NCBI RefSeq assembly: GCF_029873635.1
Contig: NC_080423.1
Coordinates: 95,451,191-95,515,190, forward strand
Length of the DNA stretch: 64,000 nucleotides
From: Malania oleifera
Taxonomy: Eukaryota; Streptophyta; Magnoliopsida; Santalales; Ximeniaceae
Direction of reading: 5' to 3'
Made by a program: the position numbers and the translations under genes. Below, one piece after another: positions 30,546 through 40,960 of this stretch. Numbering within the stretch: the first letter of the stretch is position 1; the number at the start of each line of letters is the position of its first letter. Under the pieces are notes generated by a model. The model did no database searches. It was not told the origin of the DNA and saw only the letters and a program-made list of their open reading frames with translations.

Positions 30546-32650
30546 TGTAACGACTTGCTTATTTTGCCATTTTTTTTTCCATAATAATAAAACTGACATA
30601 ATAAATCTAACAGATCATAATCAACCTGAACCTATGGGTACCAGGGATACATTAGAAACACAACATGGAAGCCTAAGCAGTAGGAAACATAACGTCATAT
30701 ACATACCACAACATCAAATCAGTACAATACCAGAGTTTACTACATACATCATAAAAATACACATAACCCAAAAATGTCCAAAAGTGGCATAGGGTCGCCA
30801 CCCACAAATCTATCAGACCCTAGTAACAGACTTACCCTTTAGAAAGGGTAAAATGGTGGAACTCTAATGCTGCGGAGCTTTATCCGCTCTCCTACTGGGG
30901 CTCCTGAAATGTTGTATAATTTTGGGGTGAGAAACCTCCCAGTAAAGGAAAATAAATTAATACCGATGTGTGGCAACATGAGTATTTCCGTGTTATACAT
31001 AAAACCATACATAAACGTATTTAGTGAAACTGTCTATATCATATCTGGGAAACATATATAATCATATCATGATAGAACGTACTGGATTTCCATAAACATA
31101 ATTCATCTCATATAATAATAATACAAAAACAACTCTGGAAGGTTAGCTAACTGGTGTCATGTCTTACCCCCACATGACTGGGTTATGTGGCCCGAAGGTA
31201 GAACCTGACAGTGGGTGGCCGACCACTGCCAAGTCAAAATAAATGTCTGTAAGTACGATGGGTCTGCCAGACCTGGTCCGTACACTAGGGGCGCCAACAC
31301 TTCAATAAACCACATCGACTATCCATCCTCACACTACCCCGTACGACATCGATAACTCAATATCATGATGATCATGAACACATAACTACGGTATCGTGCA
31401 CGTGTAGGCCTAAACCAAGCCAACCAGGTTCTAGTAACATATAACATATTTCAAACAGTAATACATGGCTATTTTGTAATAACAATTGCCACGTTAATAT
31501 CATCATATCATTTTGTGTATATATATATATATATATATCGTGAAAATCATCAGCTCGTACGCCAGCATTTCATATTTTTCCATTCACGGCCTGTACGCCG
31601 TATTACATATCATATTTAATTATCGGTTCATACACCGTCATATCATATTCAAAACTTAGATCGTATGCCGACATATCACATAAACCCTCGGTCCGTACGC
31701 CGGTATATCATATCAAAGCTCTTGGCCCGTACGCCAGTATATCATAATAACAACTCTCGGCCAGTACGCCGATTTATTATAATAAACTTTGTATCATTTA
31801 TCATATTCCCAAAAATCAGTAAGTCATAATAAATTCTACTCATGCCACACAAAATGGGTATTACACATATTCAAAATATATTCTCATTTACAGCTGTATT
31901 TTCCCAAACATAATGCATATATATATATATATATACATATATATTTCCGAATATAAATACTGTAAAATTATACATACATTTTCACGAAAACAACTAGCTT
32001 AGTTTATTATCTTACCTGATTCCTAAAAAGCCCCTAAAATAATCAGTCCTGCACTCGCAGGGTTCCCCATTCAATACCCTGAAAACAATATCCCCCAGAA
32101 CAGAAATTCAGTATTTCTACGCGTACTACGTTTTCGACAACTATATGGAATGCCAAATACTGAATAAAAGACTTACTCTGAATTTGGGATGAATTCCAAC
32201 TTAACCCCACCAACGATCCACTCCAGCAGACTTGTAGAGAACCTCCCCAAGAGTGTCGTGGCTGCTTCGAATCGTCGATCCGGTGAAGAATGGACCCAGA
32301 AAGCTAGAGAGAAGGGAGAGAAACCGAAGAGGAGAGAGAAAATATGATTTTTCTTGAATAATCTGCACTAAAATTCGAATTAGGGCTATTTATACACTGG
32401 CCTTCATCGACGAGCCACACCACCTCGTCGACAAGGTCACAAAGGAAGTTCGTCGACAAATGATTGTTCCTCGTCGATGAATTTCAGAGATGGGAAAATA
32501 GCTTCTCGGTATCTTCTTATTGACGAGCCTAATATGCCATATCGTCGACAAACGCGAAGCGTTTCGGTGAGGATCTGCTGTGCCCGCTTTTTAATTTCCT
32601 TTTTCTCCCTCTTCTATTATTTAAATACTATAATACTTTGGGTCACTATA
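30546..32650 (-). mobile_element. Gypsy-type solo LTR (2.1 kb, minus)
   Basis: Inserted into the Copia leader with a perfect 5-bp duplication TTTCA (30541-30545 and 32651-32655). On the minus strand it begins TATAGTGACCCAAAG (canonical TG mutated to TA) and ends GTCGTTACA. It lacks any internal coding region. In minus order it has a cluster of TCGTCGACGA-like motifs (32555-32402), a TATAAATAG box at about 32396-32388, and further on a tandem array with a GTACGCCG core (31790-31540). It is the same family as 51849-53848 and 62664-64000. Confidence 0.78.
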
Positions 32651-32655
32651 TTTCA

Positions 32656-32839
32656 CCTCTTCAGGAGGTTGATTTGAACATCTCTTCGGGAGGTTAAAAA
32701 TATACCCTCTTCAAGAGGTCTATCTTTTTGGAAGATTAAATATGTAGACGAGAAATGTAAATATATAGCATCTCTTTTGGAGATTAAATATATATAGCCT
32801 CTTCAAGAGGACTATTTTACCATCTCTTTTGGAGATAGG

Positions 32840-32870
<31 letters not shown>

Positions 32871-32951
32871 AGGTACAGAAATAAAACTGTCATTAAAGCG
32901 GTATAAATATATAGAAATATGTTAGTTGGTTAGAGTCTCGTGCTAATAATG
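32656..32951 (-). promoter_or_regulatory. Copia leader with repeated CTCTTCAAGAGG palindromes and primer-binding region
   Basis: Non-coding leader downstream of the split 5' LTR. Within about 200 bp there are at least six variants of a short inverted motif: CCTCTTCAGGAGG, CATCTCTTCGGGAGG, CCCTCTTCAAGAGG, CATCTCTTTTGGAGAT, CCTCTTCAAGAGG and another CATCTCTTTTGGAGAT. An (AT)n run lies at 32845-32868. Next to the LTR on minus the sequence is ATTAGCACGAGACTC, where a primer-binding site is expected; it is not the usual Met-tRNA type. Confidence 0.55.
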
Positions 32952-33184
32952 TGTTATAAAATGATTCAAAGATAGAGATAAGCAGAAAAATAAATGAAGA
33001 CGAGAAAAATATTTTATGTGGTTCAGCTATGCCTACTCCACGGGCAGATGAGATCAAAAACTTCATTATCATGGGCGGAATTATAAGATGATTTGGAACT
33101 AGTCTTGTACTAAATATTGAAACTGACCTTGTACAAGATATCTCTCTTCTCTTTATCTACTCCACTTTTCTTCCTTTCATTGGC
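32952..33184 (-). repeat. Copia 5' LTR, first half (split by insertion)
   Basis: Matches the left half of the LTR at 26852-27334 (TGTTATAAAATG, then CCACGGGCAGATGAGATCAAA, to CTTTCATTGGC). It stops at TTGGC and resumes at 39034 after the 5.8-kb insertion. Confidence 0.85.
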
Positions 33185-33497
33185 TATAATGCCCCGAACC
33201 CGCAACTGGGGTCCAGAGTGTTATTTTAAATAAATTTTTGATACCACAACTATCATACAAGCAGCGAAAACCATTTAAAACTCCAATACATTACCAGAGT
33301 ACTAAAACTACCATAGCCACATATGTATTTCCATGTTTTATATTACATCCCAACATAAAAAAAAAAAAAAAAAACATGATAAACTAGTGTCTCGCTTACA
33401 CTTACAATAACTACAAAATCTAAACCTAGCCCCGAAGCTCACTAGGCTCGATTCCCTGTAAGTCCTAAAAAATGGAAGTAATTATTGGGGTGAGACA

Positions 33498-35296
33498 TGT
33501 TGGCCTTATAAGGCTTAAAATCTTGTTTTGATGATAACAAATCAAAGGAACTTAACATATTTGGTTAAGTGATGATTCAGGACTCAAGTATCCAAGATCA
33601 AGTGACTCAAAGTGATTATGATCAATATCAAGTGTTTGACAAGAGTGTTAAAAGCTCGAACTTAATGCTACAAGATTTTATGAAGCTCTTAGATGAAATA
33701 CTTGGACCTATATACCATTTAAAATACTTGGAAAATATTTTTATAAGGTCAAAAATTATTTCAAAAAGGTTAAAATTATTTTTGGAATGAAAAGCACCAA
33801 AACATGATTTTCCAAATTCTGTTATTTTTTCTATATCTGCATTAATGTGCATTTTTCTCTATCAAACACTCCTTATCTTAAAAAGTGTTCAACTTTAAAG
33901 TTGTGGGATTTTCTCTTAGTTTCCGTTGATACCAAGAACATCTAATTTGGAGTTGTATAGAAAAAGTTATGACCAAAATACTGAAAGGTGGTCAAAGTTG
34001 TCAAGCGGCTGATCCTTGTTTGTTCAGGTGACTGACAAGCACACAGAACCTGGTTAGGCGACTAATCTCTTAGGGTCAGATGACTGACCCTATACTTTGT
34101 TGCAAAAATACGCTGAATTAAAGGCTCAGGCAATTGACCCAACCCCTCAGGCGACTGACCTTCGATTTTTCAAATTTAAAATAGCGAGGGAATATTTACA
34201 AAATAGATTTCTTGGACTCCAAACTCTTTTAATAGTTGGGAAACACTCCAAGCAACTTGGGCAACACGAAAATATACTTTTTTAACTCTATAAATACATG
34301 TTGATTTGAAGAATTAAAATAACCTAACGAGAAAATCAATCTCAATTCTCATATTTTCAAAGCTTTCTCATTGAATACTCTTGCTCATACTCTTGATGAG
34401 ATTTTGCTGATTTAAAGGCCACGGTTCTTGTGTTCTTAACTGAGTTTTACAATCTAAGAAAGAACCCCGGTAATATCTTCTTGAGTTTCGTCTTTCTATA
34501 TTGTGATTTTGATTTAAGTATATAGATTTCAATTGTACTAATCTACTCTTTTGAGAGTGTCATTGTACATCAAATTATTTCTTGTTTCTCTTGTAGTTTT
34601 TGACAGTTCAAGGTTGGTTGAATCGTTGTACCGAGTGTGGGGTATCGCTTGGAGAGGGGGCTCCACCCTAATTGAAGGAGGGATTGTAATAGTTTTTTTT
34701 GCCCGTAAAGGAACATTATAGTGGAATCCTTAGGTGGTCTTGCCTAAGGTGAGGACGTAGGCTGATATAAGTCAAAACTCGTAAAAACTCAATCTGAGTC
34801 TCTACCCTTACTCTTTATTTTTCAATATATATAAATTGCATGGTTGTGTATCTGAGTGCAAGAAGTTGAAATAATTGAGATTGAGAAAAACTTTTAATTT
34901 AAGGAAGTATGTTGATTGATCTTTTGCAAAAACCTTAGAGGGAGTACGTTGATCAATCGTTTGCGAAAACCTTTGTTAAAAGGAAGTGCATAAGATCCAT
35001 AAATACAGGGCTTTAATCAAACTCTACGCTGCGTTTTGCAAACTTTGAATCAAGGAAGTGCTGTTGCAACTTTTGTGTTGGTAACTTGTTGATTGGTAAA
35101 TTGGTTGATTGATTGATATTGTTGAAGGTATTTGGCTTGTGTTGATATTGAGTGTGGATTATGGTTGGTTTAATTAAAAATCAAATCATTCTTGTGTGTT
35201 CCTAAATTTACAAAAGGTTGTGAATTTGTAAAGAGATTTAAAAGAAACTTTTATAAACCCAATTCACCCCCTATTGGGACCACACCTTAGTTTTAA
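33498..35296 (+). mobile_element. Copia-type solo LTR (1.8 kb)
   Basis: It begins TGTTGGCCTTATAAGGC and then TTGTTTTGATGATAACAAAT, the conserved 5' end of long copia LTRs of the SIRE/Maximus type, and ends near a pyrimidine-rich AATTCACCCCCTATTGGG block. The flanks are AGACA at 33493-33497 and 35297-35301. It has a CAGGCGACTGACC-type motif cluster (about 34000-34163), a CTATAAATAC box at about 34287-34297 and a leader-like GT/GA-rich part. No internal region is present. The 3' terminus is not a clean CA. Confidence 0.68.
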
Positions 35297-35499
35297 AGAC
35301 ACCTCTCAATAAGACGGAATATATTATCATTAGTGTGTGGCAAATGAGTTTTAGTGTAGACAAAATAAAACTGTTAATTTAACTTTAGATAATACTGCAT
35401 TTATAACTGTAACTCATACCCATAATTGTAAATTACACATTTACCTGCAAAATATAACTCTGTTTCAACAAATAGTCCCATTTACATAAATTTACATAA

Positions 35500-35755
35500 C
35501 AAACGGTAAGATGATCTCCTCATTTCATGCCAACATCTTACTGCGAGTAATAAACAAAATAACGACCTCTTCATTTCCTGCCAATGATATATTGCAAATT
35601 ACATACTAAACAATATAACGACCTCCTCATTTCCTGCCAACGTTATACTTTACGTAATAAACAATATAACGACCTCCTCATTTTATGCCAACGTTATATT
35701 GCAACATACAGGATAGATAATATAACGACCTCCTCATTTCTTGCCAATGTTATAT
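35500..35755. repeat. Minisatellite, ~52-bp unit x 5
   Basis: Units contain ATAACGACCTCCTCATTTC, then TGCCAA and CGTTATAT; they start at about 35517, 35566, 35622, 35673 and 35729. It is part of the LTR-type element at 33185-39028. Confidence 0.8.
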
Positions 35756-36272
35756 TTCAACCCATTTTCAACACTTCCAGAAAACCCGTATATCACCATG
35801 ATTTTCACAATCTCTACATTATTCACATTGTTTTGAGTACCTAGTATAAAATCCATGCTTAGTATATAACCACATCTTTGATACCATAATATCAATCACA
35901 CAGTGAAAAATAATAAATAACTACCTCAAATAAAGAGTTCTATTCTATAGATCCCAAAAAGTGCATCAATTCACTCCACAATACGCAACCAGTATTTAAA
36001 ACATAAATTGTACATATAATAGTTCTTACAACCACTCACATACACAAAACTAAACCCTGCCCCTTGAGCTTTCTAAGTTCGATCACCAGAAGGACCTGAA
36101 AAAATGAATAATTCGCTGGGATGAGACACTTCTCAGTAAGGATGGAATAAACTATAACAATGTGTGGTAGAAGATTTTAGTAAATACAAAATATAGTTGT
36201 TTGTTAATCAAGAGCAACTGACAAAACACAAGCAAACTGTACTCACAATTTTGCAAACATTATTTATCAGGG

Positions 36273-36498
36273 AAGGTTCCTGAGGATTGTGGAGATTACA
36301 CGCCCATACATGTAACGCTCTTTTGCTCTGATTCCATTTTCAACCATTATTTATTTGTGAAGGTTCCTGAGGATTGGGGAGATTACACGCCCATACATAT
36401 AATGCTCTTTTGCTCTGATTCCATTTTCAACAATTATTTATTAGTGAAGGTTCTCAAGGATTGGGGAGATTACACGCACATACATGTAACACCCCTTT
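36273..36498. repeat. Tandem repeat, 87-bp unit x 2.6
   Basis: AAGGTTCCTGAGGATTG units start at 36273, 36360 and 36447. Each continues with GGAGATTACACGC and CTCTTTTGCTCTGATTCC. The third copy is interrupted by the TRIM element at its CCTTT and resumes at 37204. Confidence 0.85.
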
Positions 36499-37203
36499 TG
36501 TAATGCCTCAACCTAGGTTTACCAGGGAGCACTGTGTCTCTTCTCCTCCTCTAGGACCAGACAACAAGGGGGCGGGTCTTATCGGACTAATGACTGGCCT
36601 TATAAACCAACACATGTCATTTTCAGTGTGTTTTGTTCTCACTCACACACTTCTTGAGAAAACTTCTCAGAAGGTCACCCATCCCAAGACTACTCTAAGC
36701 CAAACACGCTTAACTGTGGAGTTCTCATAAGAAGGCTCTTGAAAAAAAAAGTGCACCTTATTGATATGGGTAGTAACATCAAATCCTTTTTAAGCCTTTC
36801 TTCCACAGGATATCACATTCTCCCACACTTACTAAACAAAACGTCCTCATTGCGAATCCACATTTCCAAACCCATGATACCATTTTATAACGTCCCAACC
36901 TGGGTCTGCTAGGGAGCACTGTGTCTTTCCTCCTCTACCTAGACTAGACAATAGGGGGCGGGCCTTATTAGACTAATGATTAGCCCTACAAACCAACACA
37001 TGTCCTTTTCAGTGTGTTATGTCCTCACTCACACACTTCCTGGGAAAACTTTCCAGAAGGTCACTTATCCCAAGATTACTCCAAGAGAAGCACGCTTAAC
37101 TGTAGAGTTCTTATAGGAAGGCTCCCTAAAAGAAAGGTGCACTTTGTTGATATGGGTAGTAATATCAAATCCTTTTTAAGTCTTTCTTCCATGGGGTATC
37201 ACA
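36499..37203 (-). mobile_element. TRIM element (705 bp) with intact target duplication
   Basis: Two LTRs, 36499-36817 (319 bp) and 36886-37203 (318 bp), flank only 68 bp of internal sequence. On the minus strand the internal part begins, three bases after the LTR, with TGGTATCATGGGTTTGG (primer-binding site of Met-tRNA type) and ends with GTGTGGGAGAA (polypurine tract). The flanks are CCTTT at 36494-36498 and 37204-37208. It cannot code for anything and must have moved with proteins supplied in trans. One LTR end has TG mutated to TA at 36886. Confidence 0.88.
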
Positions 37204-37394
37204 CCTTTGCTCTGATTCCGTTTACAACCTTGCCTGATTTAATTCGGGTGTGACTATAACTAATACTTATCAAGGCACTCACCTTACTTAGTAAGCCCTC
37301 GGGTGGGGAGTTTTACCTCGCCATAAATATTCATGCAATTAAATTCCCACACATGTCCCATGCACATCCAACATTAATTATCTTCTAGAGATCC

Positions 37395-37945
37395 ACATAT
37401 ATACATACATCACAACACATCCACACAAGATACACATCCACACAGGATTCACATCCACAAAAGATACACATCCACATAGGATTCACATCCACACAAGATA
37501 CACATCCACACATGATACACATCCACACAGGATACAAAACGTTCCATTCAATTCACATCCACACAAGATTCTACTCACTTCATTCCCCAACCACCACCAT
37601 TATCAGTACGTGGCCCACACAAATCTACTGCATACTTCTCAATACGTAGCCCACACAGGGCTACTGCGTATATCTCAATACGTGGCCCATATAGAGCTAC
37701 TGCGTACTACCCAGTACGTGGCCCATATAGGGCTACTACGTATATCCTAGTAAGCTTTCACAAACAAACCTCACATACACATTTATGTTCACAACCAGAC
37801 AATATTCACAACTAGCAGTATTCTCAAACAGACAGTATTCACAACCGAACGGTATTCACAAACAGACAGTAGTCACAAACAGATAGTATTCACATTCGAA
37901 TAGTATTCACAATCCAGTAGTATTCACAACCAAGCAATATTCACA
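37395..37945. repeat. Cluster of three adjacent minisatellites
   Basis: The first (about 37395-37560) has a ~19-bp unit, CACATCCACACAAGATA and variants. The second (37605-37749) has a 36-bp unit, AGTACGTGGCCCAYAYAG plus CTACTGCGTA, in four copies. The third (about 37785-37945) has a ~20-bp unit, AGTATTCACAAACAGAC and variants, in about eight copies. They lie in the same LTR-type element and share no unit with one another. Confidence 0.8.
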
Positions 37946-38289
37946 ACCGATTAATTATGGAGGGTTATACTCAGTTTTTTCCCAATTATAAATTATATTC
38001 AAAACCATCATTTTTCAAATGCTTGAACTGTTCAGAAAATCATACTCATATATATAAATTTACATACTCGAATTTTACCAGTTCAAATTTAATAAAAAGC
38101 TATTATAACTTATTCCCTTGACTTGTTTTTTTTTTTTTTTCCTGAAAATGCCCTAAGATGAACGAGAAAGCGAAGCTGTAGCTTTTTGCACTCGCCATCG
38201 AAACTAAACCGGCAACTTGAGAGAGAAGAGAGAGGTGATCTAGGAGTGAGGATAGCTTCAAGTGTGTGTATAAATGAGAGAGAGTCACG

Positions 38290-38337
38290 TAAGGGATGAG
38301 AGAGAGAGGGAGAGAGGGAGAGGGAGAGAGAGAGGGG

Positions 38338-38377
<40 letters not shown>

Positions 38378-38390
38378 GAAATGATTTTTC
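38290..38390. repeat. GA-rich microsatellite
   Basis: Mostly (GA)n with GGGA interruptions, placed after the TATA box of the minus-strand LTR, where a CT-rich leader would be transcribed. Confidence 0.8.
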
Positions 38391-38660
38391 TTAAAAAAAA
38401 TGAGTGAACTTCTATTTATAGGTGAGTTGCCATGCAGGAAACCATCAATGGTTTTTCTGTGCTTGATGAAACCGTGGACGGTTTGGCTCTTAACATGCCC
38501 TCAGAAGATTAAACTATCGATGGTTTTTCTAAGAGCCCCTCAAACCGTTGACGGATTGGTGTTAAACCAAACTGTCTCCATCCTTTTTCTTATTTTTCCT
38601 TTCCTTTATTTATTTTTCCTTTTCTTTTATTTATTTTCTTTTATTTTTCGGGTTCGGGTT

Positions 38661-38693
<33 letters not shown>

Positions 38694-38966
38694 ATAAACC
38701 CAAAATCATCATTTTCATATGCCCAATTATTTAGAAAATCATAGACAACATTCCTGTAATCTCATGCTTCATTTTAATCGGTTAACTCCAAAAATAACTG
38801 ACATAATCTATTTCCCTTATCTTATCTCTAGGGCAGTGCTTATGATGCCCAAATGACGAATCCATTCCGGTTAAAACACCGAGGCTCGAAGTTCGGACTC
38901 AGAAATGGTTTCCCCTGAGCTTAAAAAACTGTGGACGGTTTGGTCTTATACCAAACCAAATTTCCC

Positions 38967-39013
<47 letters not shown>

Positions 39014-39033
39014 TTCTAGGTCTTTACATTGGC

Positions 39034-39270
39034 TATGTGGGAGGAGGTATACTTTTAACCTTCACAAGCTAGCTCATCTTGACTTTATTAGTGCAAACAT
39101 ATAGGGTAAGTTCACATAGGGATATAATTAGTGCAGACATATGTGGCAGGTTCATAGAGACATGAATTAGTGCAGACATATGAAACAGATTCATAGGGAC
39201 ATGAATTAGTGTAGATATATGAGGAAAGTTCATGATTGACATGGGGAACATCCACCTATATTTCATAACA
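39034..39270 (-). repeat. Copia 5' LTR, second half (split by insertion)
   Basis: It continues with TATGTGGGAGGAGGTAT and matches the right half of the intact LTR, ending TTTCATAACA. Together with 32952-33184 it forms a 470-bp LTR. Confidence 0.85.
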
Positions 39271-39275
39271 CTTGT

Positions 39276-39854
39276 AAATTAAATCAAAAATGAAGAGTCA
39301 TCTAATACTTTTATTATGATTATTAATTTTTTAAGGCAAATCACACCGATTCTTAAAATTAGGCAACAAAAATACTCACATCTTCTAAGGTTTTAAAAAA
39401 TTTTAAAACTTTCCTAAAATTTCAAAAATTTCACAAACTTTCTGAAAGTTTTGTCAAAAGACATAAATTTCCCCTTATTTTTTTTTTCTTTTGTAAATAG
39501 ATAAGTTTTTTGAAGGGTGTAAATATCCTAAAATTCAAATATCAAAGAAAGTATATGACACTTAAAATCTCAAGTGAGGTTTATTAAAATTTTGAAATCT
39601 CAGGAGATGTCCTTATATTTTTATCAAACCTCAATGGAGATCAATATTTTTTGTTCATTTTTTAATTTTCAAAATTACAAAAAAGAAAATTATGAACTTT
39701 TAACTTTTTTTAACAAAAATAATATATTAAATGCATGTGCTATTTTATAAAAAATATATCCTTAAATAACATTCGAATTCATTACTTTACATAGCTCTTA
39801 TGATTATGAATAATTTATGAATGAATTCCAAAGAATGCACCTAATGCTTATATA
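39276..39854. other. AT-rich spacer between two Copia elements
   Basis: No gene or repeat was recognised; it contains many AAATTTT-type words. It ends in CCTCA (39855-39859), the target site of the next Copia. Confidence 0.5.
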
Positions 39855-39859
39855 CCTCA

Positions 39860-39981
39860 TGTTAGCATATCTCCCTAAAATACCCTTATACCCTACTATG
39901 CCTCCTTCTCCTATAAAAGGGATGACCTTGTACAGTTGTATGTGTACAAAAAGATTAATAAAATTTGCATTAATCTTAACA
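39860..39981 (+). repeat. Copia 5' LTR
   Basis: TGTTAGCATATCTCC...AATCTTAACA, 122 bp, followed directly by TGGTATCAGAGC. It contains CCTATAAAAGGG, a TATA-like box, at about 39911-39922. Confidence 0.92.
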
Positions 39982-40960
39982 TGGTATCAGAGCCAAGTTA
40001 ACCCTAATTTCTTTTTCTTAAACCTCCTGCTCGCTGCCGTTCCGGACGCCATCATCATCGCCAAACTGCTGCTGGTTGACATCCCTATGGTCCCGTCTCC
40101 CTCTGGTCTCCGTCTGGCGTCAATTGTCATCGTATCTCCTCCCCCAAACCGCTTCTGGTCGACATCCCTCTGGTCCCGTCTCCCTTTGGTCTCCGTCCGG
40201 AATCCAAGGCCACCATCATCATTGGTATTTGCTTCAGCCTCTCCATCGTTGCTCTCCGTCTGAAGCTCCCCATCCTGCCCCCCGTTTCTGTCCACCGCCC
40301 CCCATTTCTGTCCGGCGCACAACACCCCGGGGCAGAGAGTCTTTGTTTTCCCCGTCTGTTCTCCCTATCTCTGTTCGCAGTGCTTAGTGGTTCTTTGCGG
40401 TCTCCTCCCCTCATCGTCTCGGTCGTCTTCTTCGACGAGAGCAGCAGTAGCCGTCCGTCGTGCTGCAAGGGCAGCAGCCACTATCCATCTTAAATTTGGG
40501 GGCCTTGCGTTCATTTATCACTCTGGTTTTCCTTTTTTTTTTTTCTTCCTTCTGGGTTAATTATTAAAATTTTTTCTCACTCTGTTTTGTTGAAGACTAG
40601 CATCGGACATAGACGAAAAAGTGGCTGCGATGATATGGCCATCGATGAGTTTTCCAATTTGAACTTGGGTTTGAAGAATCGGCGGCATTGGGTTTGTTCA
40701 GAAATTGCCCATTTAGATTTTCAATTATGAGTTCATGTTATGGATTTTTTGCTTGCCCATTGAGTTTATATAGCTTCGTTGATTTTGAAAGCCTTCTGTC
40801 GGTTACATTGATTTGTTCCTTTTATCAGCACTAAGTGTGAGGAGCATTCTCCGCGTAGGGTATAGGAGTCCACAAAAAAAAAAATCAATTTTTTTTTTTT
40901 GGTATTTCAGTTTTTAGAAGTTGGTTAAGAGATTGGGGTGGTATCTTTGAGACTCATTTC
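39982..40960 (+). other. Copia primer-binding site and GC-rich leader
   Basis: It starts with the Met-tRNA primer-binding site. The part at 40020-40500 is GC-rich with overlapping open frames on both strands, none protein-like. A direct repeat of TCCCTYTGGTCTCCGTC-type sequence lies at about 40066-40117 and 40149-40199. Confidence 0.7.

Larger units (their letters stand above)
33185..39028 (-). mobile_element. LTR-type insertion (5.8 kb) with TTGGC target duplication, itself invaded
   Basis: It sits in the Copia 5' LTR between two copies of TTGGC (33180-33184 and 39029-39033). The plus-strand ends are TATAATGCCCC and GTCTTTACA, close to the TGTAATG...TTACA ends of the gypsy-type LTRs here. 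No coding region remains. After removing a solo LTR (33498-35296), a TRIM (36499-37203) and their duplications, about 3.3 kb is left. A second LTR-start-like sequence occurs at 38664 (TATAGTAACCCGAACCCG on minus), so 38665-39028 may be a shortened LTR next to a longer one. Promoter-like parts on minus are a motif cluster (38570-38435) and a TATAAATAG box at about 38419-38411. Confidence 0.68.
26852..39270 (-). mobile_element. Ty1/copia retrotransposon (minus) broken by nested insertions
   Basis: The LTRs are at 26852-27334 and at 32952-33184 joined to 39034-39270 (470-483 bp). Both run TGTTAYAAAATG...TTTCATAACA in plus orientation. Flanking 5-mers are CTTTT and CTTGT, an imperfect target duplication. 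Without the nested insertions the element is about 4.5 kb and is internally deleted, since the integrase core is missing. It carries a solo LTR at 30546-32650 in its leader and a 5.8-kb element at 33185-39028 in its 5' LTR. The gag and RT sequences resemble the Tork-type copia lineage. Transcribed on minus, it lies upstream of and in the same orientation as NDUFA2. Confidence 0.88.

Noticed and set aside
37395-37945. Regular short repeats considered as a CRISPR-like array
   Set aside because: The units run head-to-tail with no unique spacers, and the genome is a plant's; these are minisatellites inside an LTR-type element.
39817-40468. Open frames of 103-148 codons on both strands in a GC-rich stretch
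   Set aside because: They overlap each other, span the LTR and primer-binding site, and lie in the untranslated leader of the Copia; composition is low-complexity Pro/Ser/Arg.
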